From Metaphire vulgaris (lineage: Eukaryota > Annelida > Clitellata > Crassiclitellata > Megascolecidae): 64,000 nt of DNA. The stretch spans positions 4,484,062-4,548,061 of the forward strand of contig CM030862.1 in assembly GCA_018105865.1 (NCBI GenBank), in the 5' to 3' direction. Every line of letters starts with the position of its first letter. The first letter of the stretch is position 1. The position numbers and the translations under genes were made by a program. The notes beneath the pieces are model-generated. The model was not told the origin of the DNA and made no database searches. It worked only from the letters and a program-made list of their open reading frames with translations. Positions 11,105-23,400 of this stretch are shown one piece after another.

Positions 11105-14100
11105 GTAAGCAGCGAATGAGCAGCTGCAGCAGCAGCAGCTGCTGTTAAATGGCTACGCAGCAGCTGTTTGCGTCTGTAGTCTATCTCGTCTGCATTGATG
11201 ATCGTCGCCGCCGCCATAACTTCCATTATTCATGCTGCGCAGTGACGACCTCTAGCGCCAAATGAATTGCTTCGCTCGCTGTGGTGACCGGCCGAAGACA
11301 CTTTTTCGTTAGAATTATTACACACCAGGGCAGTCGTCGTCAACCTCAGAAACACCATGCAGCTGCATGCCACAGGTTTATGCAGACATGCTTCTTAGCA
11401 TCCCTACAATGCTCAAATGGGACCGTATATGGGACCAAATGTCCTGTTTGAAACCGTTGAGTTCTTTTTCATTTGACGTCGTCTATACTTTCACAAGCGC
11501 AATTATTCTCATTCGCATGAAAGACACGGGTTCTAAAGTCATTCAGAGCGTCGCTATACTCACCTGCTATTCGGGAGTTTTCTTACTCGGCTCCTGCAAT
11601 TGATTGAATAGCAAATGCCAGCTGTGTATGGAAGATGGAAGAGAAAACACAAAAGAGCGTCTGATGCGATATGTAAAAGTCCAGCAGCCGCCACTTTTCG
11701 CAAGACGCACGCAAGAGATGATTTCTCTTTAGGAGTTTTAATATTTAGAAATGTGGGGATATCTGAAGAATTCACAATAGTACAAATTTATAGTAGATTT
11801 CTAAGATCCATCGCATGATCTTAAGATCTGGAATTGAAGCACTCTTGGAAAACAAACGGACTTTAGACCGCATTAGCTGCATTCAGCAATAAGCACTCAG
11901 TGCTCTTCTAAAAATCTTCTTGCTGCATGTAAGCTATATACCTGGTTCAAAAGTATGCTACTTCATAATCGCAACCAACATATGAAGGTAATTAAGTTCT
12001 TACGTGTATGAGGTCAACATTAGTAAATTTTATTTTATAAATAAACTTTAATTTCGTGATGTGAATTAATTTGTTGCTAAATTCATCGTTAAGTTTCGGG
12101 CGTGTACCGAATGGCATTGGACGAGGTCGCGGTTTTTGTAATTTTAAAAATCTTGAGTAGCAGCTAGAAAATCCCGGTAAAGTGTGAAAGAGAGTCTGTT
12201 TACAACTCGTTTACCAGTTTGCTGACGAAGTTATCTTAAGTTAAGTAATTACAGCTGGGCAGTCAAACGGGCGTCTGTTGCAGGAAATGCTATTAGAAGA
12301 CAGCACCCGCGATCCTCAGTGTGGTCTACATGGGTATTCCTCTTCATTGACTTGCTCGTATATAACGTATGGTAAAGTGATTCATTTAAGTGTAGACGTC
12401 TGCCTATTGATATCATATCTACAAGTGTATATGAAGATATTAACAATAATCATACGTTTGATGAAGTTTCTGACAATAGTGATGAAATTAGTAAAACAAG
12501 TGAGGAATGGACAGGACTCAGCCTCTTAGGTCCCCCGACGTTTAGGTCACGCGCCAGTTTTGAGTATTTAGATAAGTATCAATGAGTATCACGTGTAAAT
12601 ATATAATAAGTTGATACTTATCTAAATACTCATAAGTGGCGCGTGACCGAAACGTCCGTTGCCTTATATATCGGCGGGGTCCTAATCGTCACGTACCCAG
12701 TGAGGCAAGAAGTTGTTCAGGTCAGAGATAGCCATGGGTTGGGCCGGTGTGGCAGGCATGGCGGACTCTAGGTACAATTTACTCTAGAGTCCATCATACC
12801 TAGGTACAATGTACTCTAGATATCATACCGGGGTACAATGCACTCTAAGTCGATAACACGGTAGCACTAGAGTACGAAATACCTAGGCATGGTGGATTCC
12901 AGGCACAAGTTGTTCAGTGCATCATACCTATGTACAGAGAGTATAGGTGCAACGTACTCTAGAGTACATCATACCTAGGTACAACGTGTCAAGAGTCCAC
13001 TGTACTTAGGTACAACGTACTCTAGAGTTTCCTAGGTACAAAGTACTCTATGTACATCATATCTAGGTACAGCGTACACAGAAGTCATTGTACCTTTAAG
13101 AAAGTACGTTATAGGTATGACGTACTCTAGAGCGGTGGGTTGGGTTAGAGTACGTAACCCAGGTACAATGGACTCTAATGGGTTGGACTGTACAACGATT
13201 TGATACGGTTGGGTTGGGTTTTAGAGTACGTCAAAATAGTATGACGTATCTAGAGTATCTCTGGTTCAGGTACTTAGTACCTGGGGTTGAGTCGACCTAA
13301 TGTGACATACTCAGACGGTCGTTTCTTGGGTCCTCTGATCAGCGACCAACTGACGACGACGGTTTTAGGTACGAAACATTTCCACGTTTCTCTCAATGGA
13401 CTCGATATCCGTTTTGGAGGATCTCTAGGAGAGCTGTCTAGGTATTGTCCACTGCAGTGATGACTCTACCCCCTCCGCCATGCGTTGTCTTGTACAGTGG
13501 ACTCTAGTGTACGTTGTATCTAGAGTTCTTTTTCAACAATCGGATTAACAATTTCTCTAGAGTCCATGCTGCCTCCTACTATCGTATTTGGGATTCTGTA
13601 CTCTAAAAATCCACCTAGGTATTAAAAACACGGAGTCTATAGCAGGCATTATGGACTCTAGAGTCCAAAAGTTAGAGTCCGTCCTGCCTCCTACACCGGG
13701 TCAAACTTTTCCATATTTATGGTGGGTTGGGTTGGGTCAGAAGTCATGGTTTAAGAAATTGTAATGTATTGCGGTGGGTTAGGTTAGGTCAAGTAACCCA
13801 ATTGCCGGCATGGGCTGGACTGGAGATTTGATGGGTTGGGTTGGGTTTTAAAAATAGACTCATCGCCATCTCTGGTTCAGGTACTTAGTACCTGGGGTTG
13901 AGTCGACCTTGACATACTCAGACGGTCTCTTGGGTCCTCTGATCAGCGACCAACTGCGACGATGGTTTTGTGGAAACATTTCCACTTTCTCTCAATGGAC
14001 TCGATGTCCATTTGGAGGATCTCTAGGAGAGGTGTCTATATTGTCCACTGCAGTGCTGACACCCCTCCGCCATGCAGTCATGGCCGTTCTTTTTCAACAA

Positions 14101-14382
14101 TATTAACAATTTCTGCACAAGTTTGCTAACAATCCATGTAAAAACACGGACAGTACCAAATATTTCATGTTTCGTCTCTTTGTGACCTGAACCCTTGTGA
14201 TTGATGTTCTTTTCTTGAGTGTTATATGCGCGTTGTCTTTCTAATGATGAAATGTTTCCTTCCGCCTTCCTTCATTCACGTCTGCATAATAATATTATGA
14301 AATTCCATTCGGATACAGTGTAATCGCTTCATGCTTCAAGGGCTTGGAGGTCTTACCTCTGAGGCTACGTTTATACTTGTTA

Positions 14383-14455
<73 letters not shown>

Positions 14456-17400
14456 CACTTCTATAGCATCAGAGCATCAGTTCTGATACTCTAAAGGCGT
14501 GAATCGATGTTACTCCAAATTCATTTAAGAGATCAGAGTGAGAAACAGCCACAATATCGCTTATGTTGTCTGTGAACTTTCCTATCGTAATGTCTATAAG
14601 ACATAACTGTGTTGAAAGATTTAACTTTGTAAATGACTACCTTCGCTCTAAAATCGATTCATTTCAAATATTTATACTTACACGAATGTTTTGTGGTTGG
14701 CGCCTTTATTGATCTAAAAATTATTCTAATTTATACTGTTTCAGCCAAATGTGAAGAAAACATTTCACCAAAGTTCAGAATTTCTCCCCCTTCCTCCAAA
14801 GTTCTTGTTTCTGTTACATTGAAAAGGCGTCTTTTATTATTTTTCTTCTTTTAATTAAGTAACGTTCCTCGTTTAAGATATATTTATGGCATCAACTTGT
14901 CTTATAGGCCAATCTTACACAGCTATTTGCCAATACGAAGTAGTTTGGTCTTTTGTATGAATTTCTTAGTTTTTTATGACTTGTCTCCAGACGGTCTTTC
15001 GATGCTGACATTTATTTTTCCATTATTCGGTCGCATTTTGTGACTAAGAGATCCACGGGACATCAAAAGACATCGCCGCCATTGCGTGAATCAGCAGCAC
15101 ATGACTCACAAAGACACGTCAACGAATTGCATCACTTGAATCACTTTTGGCGGTGGATTCATCGACGATTCATCGATTTACTGGATTAGTCAACTGCACT
15201 GCGCTCGAATTGACGACGACAAACGCAGTGCCAAAGATGACGAAGAACTAATGGGCATCTCGATCATTTCTTTAGCAGGATTAGAACAAGGATCACAACA
15301 CCAGCGTCATGTATTTGCTCACGTTCTAAGCGCTCGACTCCCATATTGTGTTGAAATCGCTCTCTCTCTCTCCCTCTCCTCTCCCCCACTCAATCATTCC
15401 TCGTTTCTCTTCCTCTTTCTCTGCCTCTGTTTCTCCATCTTATCTCTGTCTCTTTCTATCTCTGTTTCTCCATGACCTTTCTGTGTGGTCCTTCCTCGCT
15501 CTCTTCCTCCTCCTCCTCCTCGTCGTCGTCGTCATCATCATCTTCTTCGTTGAATATATATTCGTTGCCTCCATTCGCTTTGCCATCGGCGGCGGCGGCG
15601 GCGGCGGCCGCAAAGATTTCTTCTATTTGATCGTCGGAGTCGTTTCTCCTTCGCGACAGATGCACGGCCTCACGTACACAGCGCGCCTTGGCTATTGATT
15701 CCGGGGGACAGAGAGCCGCCCGCCCGCCTGAGCATGTGCGCCCTTCGAGGGCCATCCATACGAGAGACGGGACCATTGGCCCAACCGCCCCGATAGAACT
15801 CATCTGCCGATCGGACAGGAGGTCGGCACCGCTCGACGTATATTCACCCAGCTGCTTACAGTGAGGCACATGGACACGCAAGCACACACTCACAGACACA
15901 CACACACAGACACGCAAACGCAAGCACACAATCAAGCCAGACGACGGAAACGTCGACGCCGAAGCAAGAAATTGTTCCTACATGAATATTAATATTGGAG
16001 GAATCGTGTATTAAAACGCAGTCCAGGGGCGGCTCTAGAGTGGAGCTGGGGGCTACACAGCATCCAGACTTCAGCTTTACCCCCACATAATAATAATGGA
16101 CGACCTTTATTGCTCGTCAGTCATTTTCAGGAGTTGTTTAACGGGGACGCAATATGGTGGACGACCTTTTATTGCTCATCAGACCTTTTTAAAGCTTTTT
16201 AGAAGTTGGAAAGTTGACGGTCATTGACTATGCCCCTCTCCCAGTTTTCTTTCGGCTAGAAGCGCCACTGACTCAGTCCTATGCAAGGCTACGATCCTAC
16301 AGCGCTGTTTCCGTCTCAAACGCTGTTTCGTCCGCAACCGGAAAAGGAGACAACAAATGGCGTATTGACTGCGTCGCTCGTTTTCTTTGTCTTCCAATTT
16401 CACCCTTTCTTTCACTGCGATGTCCTTTTATCCAACATCGTTCCTCAAGCAAATAATCGAAGCCTGATATAAGTGAAGACACTCTCTTGCAGTTGTTTCT
16501 CAGCTCGGATCATTTGCTTGTTCTTCATAATGTCAGGGCCGTTTGACGAAGTTGAAAGGTCAAATCTCACCGTCTCAGGACAAAAAAAAATTCAGAAACA
16601 GAGAAGGAAAACAAAGTCCGACAGAATTCCGATAACATTTTTATTGCAATGACCTTGAAACGCTGTTTCGTTGACTTCTTAAAATTGATTTCGATATCAA
16701 AACTCGAGAGAGAAACATTTTTAAAGTTTGCAAAAGTATTGAAACATGTGTCCCTCTCCTCTTCAGCGTCCTCTCTAGCGAGTGCAGTCTTTGTACATTG
16801 AAGACTTGAGTGCAACCGAAGCGTCTTAAGATAAAAATTGCTGATAACAGCACTAGACCGTTCTGAAGTTCCATTAAGACTTGACCACAGCAGCCACTGA
16901 CCATGAGTCACACAATGGCAATGCATGATCAGCCATGTTTATGCACAAACAAGTGTTTGATTTATTTTTTTGCATCGGGTGCGATCGAATGGTTTGTCTA
17001 CGTCCTTGCGGGCGATGGGCGTGTGATGGGTGGATTGGGTGTGTTTTGGAGACGAAAGATGAGTGTGATTGGGTGTGTTTTTTGCTTTTGAAGTCGACGA
17101 ACAAAGAAGATCGTCAGCAAGGATTTCCAGTGATAGTCATCAGCTGTAGCATTTGGCTGACGAACTGTGACTTTTAACTTAATCCTGTTGATCAATTTCT
17201 TTGTGTATTTTTCATTCTAAAGTTTATCTTCTCTTTCAAAGCGAGGATAATACAACCACTGGAGAAGGAGATGTTCGTGGCAGAGGGGTTCACTCTTCAT
17301 CTCATCTGCGAGGAAAGTAAGGATCTTCACGGGAGTCCATCCGTCCAACCATCCACCCAGACAGACCACATCAAATGGACGAGGAAACGTATAAACGAAA

Positions 17401-17789
17401 CCGGTTACACTCCAATGGAGCAAGACGGCTTCTACACAATCGCCAAGAAGACGAACGGAAAAGAAATACGTGAACTATGGAAGCACAACGTCACGCTCTC
17501 CGACAGCGCAGAATACCACTGTCAGAACAACGTCACTCGTCCTGACACCGTCAATGTCACTGTCATCAAAAGCGGTGAGAAGGAGTTTCTCATCTGTAAA
17601 ACGAACGTCACGTGACATTCACAGCTACTTGGCTGCTATGGTCAGCTGCTGGTCAGCTGCTGGTCAACAGTCGGCGTCCTTGGCTTAAAATGTCATCAGT
17701 TCTAAAATAAATCAACTTTATTTTCCGCGAAATCAAACGAAAACGAGATAGCAACACAATAATATTCACTCAGACAATCACCAACATGC

Positions 17790-17840
<51 letters not shown>

Positions 17841-20145
17841 AACGACAATTTACATAGCGCTGTATGCGTAGCGAAGGTCGTAGCCAATAGAGCTTTACAA
17901 GAGCTTCTGGTAAGAAATGCTGAAAAGATGCGTCTTCAATTTCGTTACAAATCGGTCAGGGACGGTCTTCCTGGTTATTTCTTCCGGGAGAGAGTTTCAG
18001 AGTATAGGGTCCCCCTCGAGACAGATCTATCCCCGAATATGGCCGTCTTAGACAGAGGGAGGGGGAGAACAACGAGATGAATTCGACGGCTGGATCGAAG
18101 CTGCGAGCGTCTGTCAGTAGACGAAGGTCGACGCACCAGTCTCGATAGATACTCTGGGCAGCAGGGATCATGCAGCGCTCTGAACATCTGAAGCCAGCAT
18201 CTTCATTATTCGAAGTTCATTTACTTCGTTCACTTTGGTGGTTAAAATTATTTATTTTCTCCTGTCAAGGTCAAAAACCTTTGCCGCAAAGGACTTGCGT
18301 GAAGAAAACGACTTGCATGACAAAATTCCATAACATTTCTTTAGAAGTAGTATATTTGAAAATATATTTCAACGCTCAGCCAGAAAAGAGCCTATTTTTG
18401 CGTAATGGTAGTGTGTATTTGACTTGGAATCGAAACCGCGTCGCTTTATTGTCCGCATTTTCGCTGGGTATGGATTTTTCGGCGTCGTGTGTTGGTTTCA
18501 TCCTCAGTGTTCGTTCGTAACGCGACAGTTGAGAAGATGAACGATAACGCCAGACTCCAGTGTTTTCCCGCCGAATTGCCGCCAGATTCGTACAATGTCA
18601 CGTGGTTCAGAGCCGGACAGAAGGTGGAAAGCGATACGAAAAAATTCACAATCGGCCTCGAAAATGGAACACTCACCGTACATAAAGTAGGTAAGACACA
18701 CTACAACACAGCTCTCATGCATTGGCGGCGCAAACAACTGTGACTGCTGCCGAGGAGTTGATGAAGTATTTTCAATAAAATCAACATCGATTTTCTCCGG
18801 CAAGGACATCAGCCTCGATTGATGTCGTAGAGATCAAAATGAGATGAAAATCGACAAATAGGCGCACTCTCCTTTATCGCAATTCCTGAGAAGTACATTA
18901 ACCTACCAAAGTCATTATCATTATTGCTAAATATCCGTTTAAGTTATTTTATTTCTCTTATTTTTCTATTTCGTCTGTGTTGTCATGTCATTGTCGCTGT
19001 GCGGTGGTCGGTTGTGCAAATGGGTAAGTGTTAGATATGGACATGGGTTAGATTGTTATTATTGTTATTGTTATTGTTCATGACAATTTATATAGCGCCG
19101 TAGCATAGCGAGGGCCAAAGTCAAAGGCGCTTTACGAAAAACACGGGAACGAGATGTTAAATAGGTGAGTCTTTAATTTGGTCGCAAAGTCCTCTAATGA
19201 AGTGGCCGCCGACACTGTAGCCGGTGACGAACTCCATAGCAGAGGGGACTCGGGAAAAGAACGTTCGCCGAAGTTGAGTGTCTTCGACGGAGGGGGAACG
19301 TACAGGTGAACCCGGCTGCTGGAGCGCAGATGGAGCCGTCGGTCGTTCGTAGTCGTCCTCCGAGTCAAGGTCGCTAAGTATTCCGGACAAGAGGGATCGT
19401 TTAGTGCCCGGAACGTCAGCCAGCAGCGCTTGAATGCAATGCGCTCCGGGATGCGTAACCAGTGTAGCTTGTCCCTGAGTAGCGAGGTCACGTGGACAAG
19501 CTACACTGGTTACGCATCCCGGAGCGTTGGGTTGGGTTGGGTCATGCAACCAGCCACATTGCTTTTGTGGGTTGGGTTGCGTCTGAATCGTGATGAATTG
19601 GGTTGGGTTGGGTTGTAAAAATGGACCATGCATGTCCATGTCTGGTTAAATGTCTTCCATTGTTTTATGTTGTGAAGTTGGTGCATAGAAAGTCGGATGC
19701 ATAAAGGAAACCAAATGTACTTTGACGTTATTAAAAATTATACCAGTGAAGTTTTCAATGAGTTAAACATGAAGCAATTTACATGAATTTGCCTCGTGAC
19801 TGATTTACCGCTGCTAAGTCATGCTCAAAATAAGTTCAAACAATTTTTGTGACGCGAAATTCTCATGCAATGCGTCTGTGACGAGTGGATTCAATTTTCC
19901 GAAAATCGTGTTGTTGCATTAAATGACGAGCACATGAAATTTTCATTAAAATAACGAAGTATGGACTTCACTGATGAAGAGTTGCATTAGAAAGGCATTG
20001 TCAAATTTACTTTCAAAACATTTCCTCATATATCCAGAGTTTTTCTAATAACCATCTGGGTTTTTTCTAATAACCATCCATGCACTCTCTGCACCCAGGC
20101 GATGAAATCTGTTTATTCACGGAAGCTATGTGAAAACTTGCTCTG

Positions 20146-20244
<99 letters not shown>

Positions 20245-20386
20245 TATATATCCGTCCGTCGTCCATCTATCCACAATTCCACATCCATCCACACATCCAT
20301 ACATCCATCTATCCATACCATCTATCCATCCATACTTCCATCCATCCATCCATCCATCCATCCATCCATCAATCTATCTGACTGAC

Positions 20387-20478
<92 letters not shown>

Positions 20479-23400
20479 AAATATTGAGGGAACAGAGGCA
20501 AATCATGTGGGAAATCTACGAAGGAAAACAGATGGGATTTGTCGGTCTATCAGGAATCGAATTTCACAAGCCAGATCTACGGACCTCAATCAAGCAAAAT
20601 TTTAAAAGAAACCACTCTCATGACAGCATATTGACTTCTAGAATATATTCTATTCGGGCTATCGATTCATTTCTAGTGACGCATCCGTGTGCTTTAATTG
20701 TGTTGCAGGTGAAAAAGACGTTGGCGAGTACACTTGTGTTTTGAATCTGAAGCATGGATCTATGACAAAAGTATTACATTTGTTTTGTAAGTAAGGATGA
20801 TTGCATTTTATACTTATATACAGTAATATTGTTATTTCTTAATATTTTTCTTGCTCATAATCAGTCTTGTTGTTTCCACACGGTCTCTGGAATTGACCTG
20901 GCCTCAAAGTTGTTCATGGGTTAGGTTAAACCATGGGTTGGGTTGGGTTGGGTTTCGTGAATCTACACACGTTATTCTGTTAACCACGTTAAATACAGAT
21001 TTTCTGTTTTCTGCTTTGACAAAGTATTGGATTCTTGTATTATGTCATTAAAAATGGCGCAATACACGTTATCCTACATTCCATCATAGGCAGCGCATTC
21101 AATAGTCTGTACACAGTGGACAATAGCTATTCAGATGTATCAAATCACGTGAACGGCTGTTGTTGACTTGTCTTAACACATTCCTTTTATAAATCGACCA
21201 CGACCAGTTGACAATAGCAGGCCTGGATTTTAACCATTAAGGTATTTAAGCACGTGCTTTAGGGCCCCATGAGGGAAGGATACAGCGGTTTTATCTGTTA
21301 CGTTTATCAGTCAAATATTTTTCGACCTAGTTTAATAAATTTATTAGGCCTAATCAGCTGAACAACTATGCAAAAGGCAGGTTGGATGCCTTATCTCTAC
21401 TGTGTATACAAGAAGATGTGTTACGCAACAGTAACTTTGATGATCTGATCAAAGACGCTGCAATTTAAAAAGTAAGAGAAAACCTTTTCAAATCTAAATG
21501 AAGTGGAAGTATACGAAATTAAACATTATTTTCCCTTCTTACTGTAGGTTTCTTTAATTTTGAAAAATAAAAATTCATTTAATTGTTTATATTTGGGATT
21601 ACATATGCTTAGGACTTATGGTTAGGGATACGAATTCTTTAAGTGCTTAGGGCCTCTGTGGGTCTCAATCCGGCCCTGGGCAACAGGCATGCTAGTCAGA
21701 TCTTTTCATATATTTTGATGACTTTTGGTGCTATATTTCAGCACATTATACACTAAAAAATGGCAATAGCAGGTGCTGTCGAAAGCACAGGATTGTTGTA
21801 GTAGTTGGGCTAAATAAACACTTTCTTTATGTACTTGAATGAAGTTCATATTGAAAACTTTTGGTTACAAGAAAATTAAACGTTGGGTGCTTATCAGACT
21901 TCGGTTTGAATTTACATGTATGTACTGTATATTTTAGAAAGTGCGATTGTACTTTCACATTTTCGTCGGGTCTGGTCGGTATGGGTTGGGTTGGGTTGGG
22001 TCAGCAGACAGGAATTTCATTTGGGTAGGGTTGGAAAGTTGGTGGGTTGGGGTTGGGTTCTGAAAACCGATCCATGGACAACTCTGCCTGGCCTTTTGCG
22101 GTGGGGATTTGGGATACCATCGTTAGATACTTTTGAGCAGAGACGTCATTTGGAGAGCAGGGGGCCTTTGCCCCTGATTTTTAGGAGGAAATGTTCGCGA
22201 ATTTTTGTGTTTTTAAATTCATTGTGTTCTCAATTGTTTTTAAATAATTTTATTACAACCACTGGTATGTACTATGTAGTATCGTATGTTGCATGTACTA
22301 TGGACAAAACCAATTTGCATACTGCATAGGTATTTTTAAAATACTGCTTGCCTTGAAAAACAGTGAAATGATGTCTCTGGATAGCGGATCAAAATTTACA
22401 ACTTCCACATTAGAAACCGCTATCGTTAGTTTTTGCGAAAAGACTTCTGTTGTTCGATCAGTAGCAGGTTGATCAGTGAATGAGTGTTTGTTGTCGTTTC
22501 GCAGCCTATCCCTTTGTCAGGAACCTGGAAAAGTCTCAGAACATTCGCGAGGGTTCTGCGCTGCGCCTCAGGTGCAACGTCTGGGGTTGGCCGGTCCCAA
22601 ATGTCACGTGGTATCGGAACGATCAGCAGCTGAACGAGACGAGCGACCGAAGGCTGTCGTTCGCCAACGACACGCTGGTTCCCTATTCGCATCTTCTGCT
22701 GGAGACCGTCAATTTCGACGACCGGGCGACCTACATGTGCTCAGCCACCAGCGTCCTCTGGCCTGGAGTGGCCAGCAACAGCACAATACTTGTACGAATC
22801 AAGGGTCAGTGACAAGACGGCCTCTCCCGTTCGACGTCTTCTCTGATCGTCACAGCTTCTGCTTACTTACTTAATTATCAGTCACAGAGTTCTTATTCGC
22901 AGCAAAAGCTTAGGCCCTATGCTCAGACTGTCCCTGAATAAGGCGCATTCTAAATGAGCTCCACGTAGCATCTCACAAAGAACAAACCATGCGGTTTTAG
23001 TGGTTCTCACACAGGCTAACCTAGCTTCCTAAACCACTTTAAATCACATTATTATTATTATTATTATTACGAAACAATGCGAGGCATATAAAGAGCAGGA
23101 GCACCAGATGACCTCGTTGAGTGCTGGTTATCTTGAACAGTGAGTAAGGATTGGAGGTAGATTGGTTGATTTGTGCGGAGCTCCTTATGGATAATGAGAC
23201 TTATCTTGAATTCAATCCTTTGTTTGACAGGCAGTCAATGAAGTGATTTTAGGATTCGTGTGATGTGCTCATATTTGGCAATTCCAGTTATAGCTCTGCC
23301 TAATTAAATTTCAATCCTCTGCAGGCAGTTTAGGTTTGATTTTGAAATTCTAGTGTACAGAGAGTTACAGAAGAGGAACGCCGAAACACTTTGGCACCGG

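Noticed and set aside
10825..11226. 133-codon minus-strand frame
   Set aside because: Antisense to the basigin promoter and first exon and built from CGN/CAG-type trinucleotides; the plus-strand signal-peptide exon explains the region.
15456..15935. 159-codon minus-strand frame with Asp/Glu and Ala runs
   Set aside because: The runs come from low-complexity (GTC)n, (CTC)n and (GGC)n tracts; no domain or exon signals.
18489..18507. Start of the third basigin exon at the upstream ATG of this frame
   Set aside because: The acceptor tcatcctcag at 18507 and phase agreement with neighbouring exons show that translation enters by splicing.
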